Shown here piece after piece: positions 14,165-25,559 of a stretch of 64,000 nt of DNA. The stretch is from Stictocephala bisonia (lineage: Eukaryota > Arthropoda > Insecta > Hemiptera > Membracidae), in NCBI GenBank assembly GCA_035578905.1, contig JAQJVL010000004.1:6989175-7053174 (forward strand), written 5' to 3'. Position 1 is the first letter of the stretch, and the number at the start of each line of letters is the position of its first letter. The notes beneath the pieces were generated by a model. It made no database searches. It saw only the letters and a program-made list of their open reading frames with translations, and was not told the origin of the DNA. The position numbers and the translations under genes were made by a program.

Positions 14165-15472
14165 ACAAATTTGAGGTATGTCATTTGGTGCTGGGTCAGT
14201 GTTTGTAGTAGATGGGATGGCAGTTTTCTGCCGTATTCGTAAACTTTACCTGGCTCATTGTGACAGTGTTACAGGTGAATACAAGTTTCAGGTATGTCAT
14301 TTGGTGCTGGGTCAGTGTTTGTAGTAAATGGAATGGTGGCTTTCTGCCGTATTCGTAAACTTTACCTGGCTCGTCGTGACAGTGTTACAGGTGAATACAA
14401 GTTTCTGGTAGGTTATTTGGTGCTTGGTTAGTGTTTGAAGTAGATGGAATGGCGGCTTTCTGCCGTATTCGTAAACTTTACCTGGCTCGTTGTGACAGTG
14501 TTACAGATGAATACAAGTTTCAGGTAGGTCATTTCGTGCTGGGTCAGTGTTTGTAGTAGATGGAATGGCGGCTTTCTGCCGTATTCGTAAACTTTACCTG
14601 GCTTGTCGTGACAGTGTTACAGGTGAATATAAGTTTCAGGTAGGTAATTTGGTGCTGGGTCAGTGTTTGTAGTAGATGGAATGGCGGCTTTCTGCCGTAT
14701 TCTTAAACTTTACCTGGCTTGTCGTGACAGTGTTACAGATGAATACAAGTTTCATGTAGGTAATTTGGTGCTTGGTTAGTGTTTGAAGTAGATGGAATGG
14801 CGGCTTTCTGCCGTATTCGTAAACTTTACCTGGCTCATTGTGACAGTGTTACAGATGAATACAAGTTTCAGGTAGGTAATTTGGTGCTGGGTCAGTGTTT
14901 GTAGTAGATGTAATGGCGGCTTTCTGCTGTATTCGTAAACCTAAACCTAACCTGGCTCTTCGTGACAGTGTTATAGATGAATACAAGTTTCAGGTATGTC
15001 ATTTGGTGCTGGGGCAGTGTTTGTAGTAGATGGGATGGCAGTTTTCCGCCGTATTCGTAAACTTTACCTGGCTCGTTGTGACAGTGTTACAGGTGAATAT
15101 AAGTTTCAGGCAGGTCATTTGGTGCTGGGTCAGTGTTTGTAGTAGATGGAATGGTGGTTTTTTGCCGTATTCGTAAACCTAAACATTACCTGGCTCGTCG
15201 TGACAGTGTTACAGATGAACACAAGTTTCAGGTATGTCATTTGGTGCTGGGGCAGTGTTTGTAGTAGATGGGATGGCAGTTTTCCGCCGTATTCGTAAAC
15301 TTTACCTGGCTCGTTGTGACAGTGTTACAGGTGAATATAAGTTTCAGGTAGGTAATTTGGTGCTTGGTTAGTGTTGGAAGTAGATGGAACGGCGGCTTTC
15401 TGCCGTATTCGTAAACCTAAACATTATCTGGCTCGTCGTGACAGTGTTACAGATGAACACAAGTTTCTGTGT
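14165..15472. repeat. Minisatellite, about 116-bp unit, 11 copies
   Basis: Starts of GGTATGTCATTTGGTGCTGG are spaced 116 bp apart (14,175 and 14,291). The unit also contains GGCTTTCTGCCGTATTCGTA and CTGGCTCGTCGTGACAGTGT. Some copies have CCTAAACC inserted after CGTAAA. An alternation of GTCATTTGGTGCTGGG and GTAATTTGGTGCTTGG types suggests a multi-unit period in part of the array. It directly abuts the broken coding piece at 15,473-15,707. Confidence 0.95.
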
Positions 15473-15707
15473 AGATTCAGTGGAGAAGTGGAGTGAATTG
15501 AGTGGCTGGCTGATCGCTTCTTAGGTGAAATAACTTCTCTGAACTCTTTTTCACACAATTTCAACACCTCACTCATAGCCTTGTCCTTCGCTAATCTAAC
15601 GTGGCGTTTGTGATTTATTAAGCAAAATGCTGTTGGGCTTTTTTATATTCAAACTGACTGTCTTCAACTGAATAATCACCATCACTATTTTCACTTGTAT
15701 CTGACAT
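15473..15707 (-). pseudogene. Broken coding fragment, acidic then lysine-rich, unknown family
   Basis: On the minus strand an ATG at 15,707 opens a 29-codon frame beginning MSDTSENSDGDYSVEDSQFE and ending at TAA (15,618-15,620). One base out of frame the sequence stays coding-like to about 15,473, including RHVRLAKDKAMSEVLKLCEK and a basic stretch PKKRSAS. The serine/aspartate-rich start and the lysine-rich helix-like continuation look like real protein with a one-base frameshift. It could be the N-terminus of a transposase or an exon of a host gene. The 3' side runs straight into the 116-bp array. The family is not recognised. Confidence 0.35.
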
Positions 15708-16399
15708 TATGAAGAAAAATTATCATGTCGTATTAATCCTATTCACTCAAAAGATACTACAAACTGTTTACTTATGTTACTACATGAACGCCACTGAGGA
15801 AACTAAACTTTGCCTAATTTCTATAAAACAATTATCAGTGTTTGGGACAAAGGGAATATTGAGAGCAAATGCTTTTGTTGGTTTAGAAAAAGCTAACAAT
15901 TGCTTAGTTATTTTATTCATATGACCTTTAAGCTTTTGCTATACAAGCAATTCCTAAGGACCTTTTGCTTTTTCTTAATAATTCTGGAACTGGCAATTGC
16001 TTTTATTCATGCGGCCCCTTTAACTCACTCACATAGCATAGTTCTAAAATGTAGGCCAAAATGGGACAGCAGTGTTTTACTCTCAATAGTACAGATCCGG
16101 TTCTCTGTGAACAAATGACAGGGTATTGTTCCGAATAAAAACGTGAGAAGACGTGCGTTTTAATTGGCCCGCTTATATGGCCGTGTAAATTGGGCTTTTC
16201 GCTATCACCAGCAGGAGGCCGGGTGGCGAGTGTTACCAATTCCTATGTAGAGATGGCCCAGATGTGTTTATGAAGGCGCTAATCCAGACAATATGGAAAT
16301 GTTTACATGTAAACTGTGCACAGTTCCTCAGTATTGCTGTGTGTAGTAGTTTCAACCTTACGTATTCATGTAAATTAATAAAAATAATCATTATGTACT
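15708..16399. other. Unique DNA, no gene recognised
   Basis: Short overlapping frames occur on both strands (15,709-15,924, 15,900-16,118, 16,003-16,239), none with a recognisable motif. Confidence 0.4.
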
Positions 16400-17225
16400 G
16401 TCAGAAAATCTCAATTTGGATTTGTACCGTCCAAGTCCACCACCGATGCCGTTGCCGAATTTTCTAAACATGTTTTATCTAATCTTAATAATCAAAATCA
16501 CGTATCCGGTGTTTTTTGCGACCTTACGAGAGCATTCGGCACAGTTACCGAATGACCCGAATTGACACTTCATTAATGTCCAGGAACTAAGGAAGTTCTT
16601 AATAAGTTGGAACGCTATGGCATCAAAGGCTGTCCCCTGCAGTGGTTCAAGTCTTGTCTGTCAAATCGTTACCAGAGTGAAACAAAGTCAATTCATGGTT
16701 CACTAGTAACGATTTATTCCTCAATATTGACAAAACCTCCATTCTTCACTTTCGATCTCAGACAGTATTCTTTTCCAACAACAAGTCCAAAGAGCGTTGT
16801 TACTTTGGACGAGATCGTCATCACTGAGGTTGATTCAGTCTGTTTATTGTCTTCATTTGGATGCTGGTTTTTCTTGGTGCCAGCAAGTCGAAGCCCTTTG
16901 TTCTAAGCTCAACTTCGTATTATTTTCCTTGAGATATATTTCCAATTTCCTGAGGAGTAGTGCACTAAAAATTGTATATCATGGCTACTTTGCTTCTGTG
17001 ATGTCGCACGGCATAATGTCATGGGGAACCGCTTCATCTTCTTTCTTACAAAGGTTTTCAAATTGCACAAGAGGGCTATAAGTTTTGTGTTTGGTCTGGG
17101 GGTCTGGTGAGCTGTAGACAAGTGTTTCTGCGAGAACGTATCCTAACCCTTCCTCCTATTTTTATCTACTCCGTATCAGTTTAGACTTTTAAACATATTC
17201 AAAATTTTCCTACCCACAATCATAC
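16400..17225 (+). pseudogene. LINE (Jockey/I-like) reverse transcriptase relic, 5' piece
   Basis: Conceptual translation shows conserved reverse-transcriptase pieces in order: QFGFVPSKSTTDAV (about 16,412-16,453), a DLTRAFGTV version of the first catalytic block (16,521-16,547), then after a gap VLNKLERYGIKGCPLQWFKS (16,592-16,651). The C-terminal segment HLDAGFSWCQQVEALCSKLN and YFASVMSHGIMSWGTASSSF follows at 16,854-17,050. The YADD region is missing, and several stops and frameshifts show the copy is dead. The reading stops at 17,225 and resumes at 21,048 across the inserted element, so the two pieces belong to one LINE. Confidence 0.85.
17217..17225. repeat. Target-site duplication, left copy
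   Basis: CAATCATAC here and again at 21,039-21,047. The LINE reading (…HNHT then YSTSNKNN…) is continuous when the 3.8 kb between the copies is taken out, which supports a true duplication. Confidence 0.8.
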
Positions 17226-17291
17226 GGGCGAGCGACATTGGAGCACCTGTCAAAAACATATCAAACTGTCAGCCAGGATATCGCCCAACTG

Positions 17292-17330
17292 CGACAGTAG
17301 AGCGCCTGAGTGTGAGGCGCTCCCCTGTCG
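17292..17330. repeat. GC-rich subterminal hairpin, left
   Basis: CGACAG and GAGCGCCT pair with AGGCGCTC and CTGTCG across a 7-nt loop (GAGTGTG). The stem word GAGCGCC is shared with the hairpin at the other end of the same element. Confidence 0.8.
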
Positions 17331-19129
17331 TACCCTCGCGGGTCCAGTGTGACTAGAGTTTCCTGATATCTATGACGACATTTTGTTTAACTTAAAATAA
17401 ATCTAACTTTAGGTGATACACATGTTTATTAAAATAAGCATACATGTTATCTACATAAGATCCGTGTTAGATTCCCGGTTTGGTTCGCAAATTTTACACT
17501 CCAAAAACTTTATTAGAACTAAAAAGCCTCCTGGCATTGAAACTGTAAATATAAGCTATAAAAGTCATTTGGCATAGTATTAGATTCTGTTTGAAAATAT
17601 CCAGCTTGTTGATGCTAATGCAACAGTCACACGTCCTCGGAAAAACTCGACCAAAGATACCAAACAAAAACACTGAAACGCTACAGCGTCGACTAAAACA
17701 TTTGTGTGAATGATATTTAGCTTAGGAAATTAGTATGAATGACATTCTATCAACAGTAGGAACAACGATTAGATTTACGTAAGTAGTTAAAAGGAGATTT
17801 ATAAATTATAATAATTTCATATTTTAGAATATTGTACATTATTTAGTGTTAAATAGCATATTAAGTTTAAGTTTACAGTGATTTTATATTTTAAAATGTT
17901 GTAAATATTAAGTAAGTAAATAACAAATTTCGTTTGAATTTCAATATTTTGTTCATTTTAGATTATTATAGCCTACAGATTGAGTGTAAATAGTATTTTT
18001 CTAACTTAATTTGTTTTGTGTAAATAACGTTTGTTTTTTATACTGTATATATTTTAGATTGTTATAAATATTAGTAAGTATTAACAAAAATTATTTATTT
18101 TGCATTTAAATATATTTGTATTATTTTGAGTGTTATACATATTAAGTTTGATTACTTAAAAAATATCATATTTTGTTAGTACTTAATCTTGATAAAAAAA
18201 ATTTTATATTGTTTTAAATGTTATGCAAGTATTAAAAAAATGTTACTTTATTTTAATGTACTTTTTTCATATGTTTATAATGTTGATCAAATTACGTGTT
18301 ATATACCGTATTTTTATGGAGTTTCATTTTATATTTTGAATTTGTATAAAGTATGTAAGTGTTAACATGCATTATTTTATTTAAATTTAAATATTCTAGC
18401 TTATTTTGGAAAATATGTACATATTAATACATCGAACGTTATATTTCAGTTTCATTATGGTTTTTATACGTATATGTTGTACACACAAACATGTTTTCTG
18501 TAGAGCTTTGAGATTTGCTGTGTGGTAGTCTTTTATGTAGTTCAGCAATTTTACGATACTTTAGTTTATTTCATTAATTCCATTTCTTAAATTAATATCC
18601 TCAGATCTTATATTTAAAAGTGGGTATGTTTCCATCTTTGAAGTAACTACGAGCTTTATCAGTAAATGTATCGATAAATTAAAATTCCTAACCGGTTTCT
18701 TTTCTATTTTGATTATATTTTAAATTTTTGTTTTAACTTTTTACTACGTACAATAAGAGTAAAGTTGACTATTTACTCGAATACAGTTTAGTTATTTACA
18801 AGCCTAATTACCAAGGTTAATATTTCATAATTAATTAATACTCATGGGTTAAGGGACAAGTCTGGATAGGGTAAGAGTGTCTATGTATTCCTTTTACATA
18901 AAACTAAATAGTATCAAGTTTATAATTTTTCAAAAAAGAACACTATAAATACACCATTATCTTAGTCTTTGTGAGTTGATATGGTAAGCATGACGGGATC
19001 CACATCCTAAGACTAAGATAGTTAGTGTGCATGAACAAGCGTGGATGTCTTTTATCTGAAGGATTACAAACTTGTTTTAAAACAAGTCTGCAATAGTTAA
19101 ACCACCTATTAATTCAAATGAAACATGAT

Positions 19130-20712
19130 TATAGTTCGAATAAAATAACTTTGGTAGTGGCGGAACGGCCAGGCACCACTGGTCTGAAATGACAAAACTC
19201 TGAGCTTTAATTTGCTGTCAAACTTAAAATAAGTAAGCAATAATTTTCAAACTACTTGTATAGTGTCCACCATGTTATATTCTTTAAGAAAAAAATTATG
19301 CTGGATATTTTGCTTAAACTAACTTGCTTTTTTATTGTGATATTTGTGTTTAAGAACACGGTTTTATGAGTGAAATTGCGCGTGAGTCGTCTTTAACCTG
19401 TTACTGTAGCGAGAGTAATAATAATAAAATAATTTCTTGTGGATGGATGACAGGTTGATTCATTGTGATTAGTTTGGTATAAGTCTCATTTAATAATTCA
19501 AACAGGTTAATGAGAAATTAATTTTTTTGTAAACCTTTGTAAATTCAATAATGACAAACGCTAGATAAAATTTCTTTAAACCTAAATTAATTGTGTTATT
19601 TAAGTGACACTAAAATCGTACTCTCGTATTAAATAGAATTTTCTTGAATTAGGAAGAAAGATTCAGAAGTTTTCAAAACTCGATTGTCAACAAGGCGGCA
19701 GTGATACCACACGCACAATGTACAGTCACTGACTCAGCTCTTGCCTCTTCCATTGCAAACATTCCTTGTCAACTACTAATAGAACACTTCCTAAAATTTG
19801 AAAGAGCCTAAATATTATAATTGCAATAAACACTGATAAATTATATACACACTGAATCCTATAGCATTATTGTCACCTCTAAATGAATAAAAACGTGTTA
19901 TATCACTAAAACTAAATAACTGTAATAAATAAAAACTAGTGATTAAACTATACCAAGCACTGTCAAATCGATAAAGAACTGAACACGAACACACCTCAAA
20001 GTCAAAAGTCAACTAACTTACCTTATTTCTTACTGGAGAAACATTTCTTATCTGGAAATATTGTCGATCGGAATTTGTTTTACGCTTGGACTGAATATTC
20101 AGTCTACACTTTCCCTTGAGCAGAGTATACCTTACGCGTCCGACACAGCCTCGATGTAAACGAACTATGAGTTTACTTCATCAACTCTTCATTATTTTTC
20201 CACATGTTTTATTAGTACCACAGTATTATTTTAACTATACATAAATAACACAGTTAATGTTTGCTCAAATAAATTTTGTCTAGCGTTTTTCGTTTCCGAG
20301 TTTGCAAGGTTTTACAAAAAAATTAATTTCTCATTAACCTGTTTGAATTATTAAATGAGACTTTTACCAAACTAATCACAATGAATCAAACTGTTATCCA
20401 TCCACAAGAAATTATTTTATTATTATTACTTTTGCTACAGTGACGGGTTGAAGATGACTCACGCCCAATTTCACTCATAAAACCGTGTTTTTAAATACAA
20501 ATATCCCTATAAAAAGCAATTTAGCTCAAGAAAAATCTCCGGCATAATTTTTCCTTAAAGAATATAAACTGGTGGACACTATACAATTAGTTTGAAAATT
20601 ATTGCTTACTTATTTTAAGTTTGACGGCAAATTAAAGCTCAGAGTTTTGTCATTTCAGACCAGTGGAGCGAGGGCGTTCCGCCAGTACCAAAGTTATTTT
20701 ATTCGAACTATA
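19130..20712. repeat. Long inverted repeat, arms about 480 bp
   Basis: The left arm (19,130 to about 19,610) and the right arm (about 20,235 to 20,712) are reverse complements with scattered differences. Outer ends are TATAGTTCGAATAAAATAAC and its complement, and a landmark inside is AGGTTAATGAGAAATTAATT. The spacer is about 620 bp and non-coding. If transcribed it would fold into a long hairpin. It may be a foldback element nested in the larger insertion or part of that insertion's own structure. The outer TATA on both sides could be a target duplication but is self-complementary, so this cannot be decided. Confidence 0.85.
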
Positions 20713-20919
20713 AGAATGCTTATCACAGTACATTAATAGTTTCGAATTGTCTTTTAAAATAACCCCCACTAGGACCTATAAGCTACAGAATCAATGTTAC
20801 ACTTACTCCTATAAAATATGCACTTAACATAGCCGTTGTGATATTTGATTTGTAGGTATTGAGGATGCTACGCGAGCTGAGCTAGATAACAGGTTGAGCG
20901 TCGAGGACAGGTAGTTTTA

Positions 20920-20974
20920 GGTGCGACTCAGGAGCGCCTCCGAAAAGGGTGGGGAAGCGCTCCAGAGTCGCACC
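20920..20974. repeat. GC-rich subterminal hairpin, right
   Basis: GGTGCGACTC and GGAGCGC pair with GCGCTCC and GAGTCGCACC, leaving a loop of about 19 nt. It mirrors the left hairpin at 17,292-17,330. Confidence 0.85.
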
Positions 20975-21038
20975 CCTAGCGAAAATTGTTTATGACAACC
21001 CCTCAGCCAGGTAAGGGGCGCTCATGTGTCGCGTAATC

Positions 21039-21047
21039 CAATCATAC
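21039..21047. repeat. Target-site duplication, right copy
   Basis: CAATCATAC, identical to 17,217-17,225. Confidence 0.8.
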
Positions 21048-21415
21048 ATATTCTACCAGTAATAAAAACAATTTAGCTGTACCCCATCATAGTAAAATCA
21101 TGTTCAGTAAATCAAAAGGATATTTATAACCTACAGTTTATAGCAGATTGCCAGATAATTTTAAAACCAGACTTTCAATATCATCTTTTAAAAATAATCT
21201 AAAACATTTTCTTGTGAAAAACTTTTTATTCGCTCTCTGAATGTTTGAACTAACCATACCAGTAAAAAGTATTTACAATACTGTTATTTTTATCTCTTAA
21301 TTAGTTTTTAATTACTGACTTATGCAGATTATGTTACTATTTAGTTAATTTAAATATATTGATTATTCTTGATACATGTAAATGACCATGAAAAATAAAT
21401 AGTTTTGAATTTGAA
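21048..21415 (+). pseudogene. LINE relic, 3' piece (ORF2 C-terminus and tail)
   Basis: It continues the LINE at 16,400-17,225: YSTSNKNNLAVPHHSKIMFS then, past one in-frame stop, VYSRLPDNFKTRLSISSFKN and a stop after KNFLFAL at about 21,240. This C-terminus, with the RLPD..K element, is typical of Jockey-type ORF2. The 3' part ends near 21,415 with an AATAAATAGTTTTGAATTTG tail. Confidence 0.85.
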
Positions 21416-21547
21416 TTTTGTAAATGCACTAAACATCGTTCAATTTATCAGGTTAGTTATTGTTCGTCATTTTAAACACTCAGTGTGTGCCCGTTTCCTT
21501 ATATAGTCCCGCCCTGCAAACATAATTTTTGACAGTTTAACGATTTG

Positions 21548-21925
21548 GTCTGGTTGGCCGCCCTGACAAGAGTGCACTGGCTGGTTGACCGCCCTGACGA
21601 GAGTGCACTGGCTGGTTGACCGCCCTGACGAGAGTGCACTGGCTGGTTGACCGCCCTGACGAGAGTGCACTGGCTGGTTTACCGCCCTGACGAGAGTGCA
21701 CTGGCTGGTTGATCGCCCTGACGAGAGTGCACTGGCTGGTTGACCGCCCTGACGAGAGTGCACTGGCTGGTTGACCGCCCTGACGAGAGTGCACTGGCTG
21801 GTTGACCGCCCTGACGAGAGTGCACTGGCTGGTTTACCGCCCTGACGAGAGTGCACTGGCTGGTTGATCGCCCTGACGAGAGTGCACTGGCTGGTTGACC
21901 GCCCTGACGAGAATGCACGGGCTGG
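21548..21925. repeat. Minisatellite, 31-bp unit, about 12 copies
   Basis: The unit is TGGCTGGTTGACCGCCCTGA then CGAGAGTGCAC, GC-rich and nearly identical between copies. Because 31 is not a multiple of three and the unit has no stop on the minus strand, open frames run through it in three overlapping phases (HSRQGGQPASAL... repeated). These are a property of the repeat and not evidence of a gene. Confidence 0.97.
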
Positions 21926-24900
21926 TATTAGAGGATTTACCTCTTGGGTTGTCTCTTGCCAAGATAGTTTGCTTTAACGTAAGATACATATATTAACATA
22001 AACTATTGGGGTTTAATGAATCTGAAAGTATATTAATTGAAATATTATACCATTCATCAGTGTAAAAACACTAACGATAAAGCAGTTTGCTACCCTCTGG
22101 CAAAAGATGAATAGGTAAGCTGATATGATCATTTTTTGTTTTCTTTTGTAGCCGTAGTTTTCTGATCGTTTATCCAGTTATATAATAATAAGACTTGACA
22201 GATGTCTCGTTTGGTGTCTAATCTTATTATACAGCGGAATATGATATCATTAGTGTTATTGAGTGTCTGCTTAACTACAAGTCTCACACTAGACCTTTCA
22301 ACGAAGGTGTCGGTTGATATCTCAAATCTTTATAAACTATTTTCCGAGTACCACAATATCGCAACCATTGTAATATTATTAAGGTAGATGACGCAATTTC
22401 TCCTAGGGATTGTCTTATATTTTATATTTTTCCAATTGTATTATTTTACCTCTCATTTTACTCTGGATAGTTTTTTATATTCCTACTTATTGTAGAGTGA
22501 TGATGATTGATTGGTGTTTGACGTATTCTTAAGTAACTATTTTTAATGGTCATTTCTTTTAAATCAAGGCAAACAGGTTGAACTGTCAATAATTTATAAA
22601 AGCTACATTTAAACTGAGCAATAAGTTGATAAACAATCTGTTTCCGGCAAAGATTTTCACAGTTTTGTAACTAAACAAAGTACCTTTGTATTCCACATGT
22701 ATAAATGCCCAAATGGGTAGAATATCCGACCCTGCGAAACAGTTAAAATCATTTTTGATAGTTTTTACCTATTTGGGCAGATTGTCCGTTTACAAACCCA
22801 AGAAAAAAATTCCAATTGTGAAATACAATAGCACTAGAATCTTAATAAATTTTAAGGATTTTTTCTAAATGTTCAACTAATTTGGAAAAAATAAGTTTTA
22901 AAATAAATGTTTAGCTAGGATACGCGTGATTGTATGTCTGGTTCGAAAATAACTTGTTCTTATCGGATTAAAACCAGCATGGCCGACTCTTTTAGGTTCT
23001 CTCTTGTACTGTATATCCTCTTTCCTCCATGTGGCTGTCCACTTGTCTTCATACTTCCTGAATAGAAATTACAATGATGTAAATGTAGTAATCTAAAGGA
23101 CTACGATTGTATTACACTCAGGAATTCGTTCTATTAGTTTGCAATTTCTTAATAGTCTTCTCCAGGGAATAATTTTGTCGCAGTCGAGCCTCCGATCCTC
23201 TACCTGCTTGACTATAGAACTACTTGTAACTCCGTTGACAGGAGACGGCCGTCCGTCCATAAACCATAACCATTTCACACCGGCATCCATGGACATTCAT
23301 GGATGTCGCCAGATGCCGTGGATGTCCATGGATATGCTCTTTTACACTGCGTGTGGACGGATTTATAGTGGATGTGTCATTTTCAGGCCATTTCTTCGTA
23401 GCCAGTCTTCAACAAGAAGCGGTGTCTCCTGACGTGCCAGTAGTAAGTCTGTAGATGAGTTTACAATCTGGTCACTCGGTAACCACGGCAATCGAGGTGC
23501 CTCTTCTTGTCGGTCCCAAAGTAGCTATAAGTGAGGGAGAGTAGTGGCTGTTGAGAAACAATGGGAATGGAGATGTGACTGTTCATCCCGTCATAGAGAT
23601 AGCAGTTGATGACAGCGTTCAGTGAATCACGGGTTAGTCATGGTGTTAAAGGGGTACTTCTGTGCTTTATGTGTAATAATGTTTGAAATGTTAGAACATT
23701 TTAAAAACCAGCACTTGGTAAATTTGTTTATTTACATAGTAAATAAATAGTACACTTAATAAATACCAGGCGATTAGTAAATTTGTAGAAAATCTCCAGT
23801 GATTCAGTTCTGTTAAGAAACAAACACAACGTAATTTTTATCAGAAACTTAAATTCTTTTCCTCTTGAAAATTTAATCTGGAGCTTCTTTTGTGGAAGTT
23901 ACGAAATTTCTTTGAAAAATGTGATTAACCCCATTAAGATTAGTTTGAGTGGATTTAGACTGGTCCCAATTGTCAATAAAAATTTTTCTTTGAAAATTCT
24001 TCTTTACAACATTATTATCTGATGAGTAATTTCCAAGTTAGAGTGGATTTTACTTCTAGAAATTTGATTAGCTGAAATATAGAAATTTCAACCGCAAGAA
24101 ATGTTATACTCTATCAACTAAATCCATTCACCTGAACGATTTAAGAGTTACTGTATTCACATTTTTTAAAGAAATGTGTGACTTTCATAAAACTATAAAA
24201 ATGAAATTTCAATTTCGAAAGGGGAAATAGTCTTAAAGAGTTGAACTTTATACGTTTCCCCAGAGGGCTACAGAACAACCTGTATATTGCACCGGATAAT
24301 ATACACTTAGTATACCACAAATGATATTCTCATTATTTTGACACCTTACACTGAACTGTTTTTGTAATACCAGGCCTTTACAATATATCGTAGCTGTGTT
24401 TGTTGGTTTAATCAGTGTTCACTCATCAATTACTTCGGGCTTAGACCGAAACCAATCAGTCGTCTCACAATGACGCTTTTCTGGCCTATATCAATTTACT
24501 ATTTTGTTATTTAACATACAAATAACTGAATTGTTAATTTCCTAGAGCGAAATTTGCTTAAGATAACTTGTAGATTATTTATAATATATTTAACATTTTA
24601 ACATCGGTGAATTCTGAAGAACGTGGTAGAAAATGCTTTGGTAAACTCCAAACGTTCAAAACATGAAGGGTGTTCGATCGAAAATTGGTTTAAAAAATTT
24701 TTTTGAATAAAATCTTGTCTTGTTACAAGTAATAAAGTGTGTTGAGGGAAAAATGAAAAAAATGAGGGTGTTATTCCCATTTGTGCTTTAGACATGCAAC
24801 AAGAGTGCTGTTACTCTCCCATGCCCCCAGCAAGGCATTCACTCTTCTACTTGTGGCGACAGTGGTGGCGAAACGTTGAACTAAACTCCATCCAGCGCCT

Positions 24901-24929
24901 AACTGAGCCGGTCGGACGATCAACCTTAA
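21926..24929. other. AT-rich unique region with a degenerate MITE end
   Basis: Mostly non-coding. Near 22,960-23,005 the words ATCGGATTAAAACCAGCATG and GCCGACTCTTTTAGG match the right end of the element at 45,843-46,188, so a truncated copy is likely. The interval 23,140-23,640 is GC-richer, with the dyad CCATGGACATTCATGG near 23,287; it has short frames on both strands but no recognised family. Confidence 0.4.
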
Positions 24930-25459
24930 GGTGGTTCAATCGGCTTTCGGCGTGGTTATTATTTCCCAATTTTATCATCAAAATTAGTTAATGCACCTTC
25001 CCTTGAGACAAAAAAAATATAAACAAAATTTGTTGACCACTACATTAGAGCTTGTGGCCTTATGAAATTGTGAATTTAACTGATTTAAAATCACCATTAG
25101 ACGAAACCGATTAAATTGGAAATTTATTTCTTTATGACTAGGATTTTGACACATAACTAAAGGGATCAAGATTTTTAATTACCTTTAAAATTAAAATACT
25201 ACTTTTACATCTTTTTTAATGAAAAACATTGTAATCCCTTCAGTTATGTGTAAAAAACTTGGTTATAAAACAATTAAATTTGTACTTTTACTAGTTTGGT
25301 CTTAATAGTAATTTAAAATCAGTTAAAATCTCCTTCTCATTAAGCTCAAGTTCTAATATAGTGGCTAAACAATTTTTTCTGACTCAAGGGAATGTACATT
25401 AACTATTTTTGATTATAAAATTGAGAAATAATTAACACACCCAAACCGATTGCACCATC
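24930..25459. mobile_element. TTAA-flanked MITE with long inverted termini, copy 1
   Basis: It begins GGTGGTTCAATCGG directly after TTAA (24,926-24,929) and ends CCGATTGCACCATC before TTTA (25,460-25,463), probably a mutated TTAA. Most of the 530 bp folds back on itself, with matching landmarks such as AAAATTAGTTAATGCACCTT on the left and its complement on the right. A better-preserved relative lies at 62,505-63,076. TTAA duplications are characteristic of piggyBac and Kolobok elements; the terminal bases do not match canonical piggyBac ends. No coding capacity. Confidence 0.85.
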
Positions 25460-25463
25460 TTTA

Positions 25464-25540
25464 GAGTCTGTTACACCCGCCGCCATATTGGATTTGACTC
25501 TCCATAAGGCCAATGTTAATTTAAAAAAAATAGATTACAG
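25464..25540. repeat. Fragment of the GCCATATTGG repeat family
   Basis: GCCGCCATATTGGATTTGAC and CTCCATAAGGCCAATGTTAA recur at about 35,003-35,075 and, diverged, as the terminus of the element at 45,843-46,188. Here the fragment starts exactly where the TTAA MITE ends. Confidence 0.7.
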
Positions 25541-25559
25541 CTGATGATTACATTGCTAA

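Larger units (their letters stand above)
17226..21038. mobile_element. 3.8 kb DNA-transposon-like insertion inside the LINE
   Basis: It interrupts the LINE and is flanked by a 9-bp direct repeat CAATCATAC. Its ends are imperfect inverted repeats: GGGCGAGCGACATTGGAGCA on the left against GATTACGCGACACATGAGCG on the minus strand at the right, sharing GCGACA and GAGC in the same register (14 of the first 22 positions). GC-rich subterminal hairpins lie near both ends, and a long inverted repeat (19,130-20,712) lies inside. No transposase frame was found; much of 17,370-18,800 is AT-rich sequence with recurring TTGTTATAAATATTAAGTAA-like words. A 9-bp duplication would suit a Mutator-like element, but the family is not established. 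Confidence 0.7.

Noticed and set aside
18958..19020. Inverted TATCTTAGTCTT / AAGACTAAGATA words about 38 nt apart
   Set aside because: A 12-bp stem with a large loop in AT-rich DNA; too weak to call a terminator or RNA gene.
21467..21918. Three overlapping minus-strand frames with HSRQGGQPASAL repeats
   Set aside because: The 31-bp unit has no stop on this strand, so all phases are open; identical peptides in different phases are an artefact of the repeat.
22202..22387. 61-codon frame with a hydrophobic N-terminal part
   Set aside because: Signal-peptide-like by composition only; no homologue recognised and no supporting gene structure.
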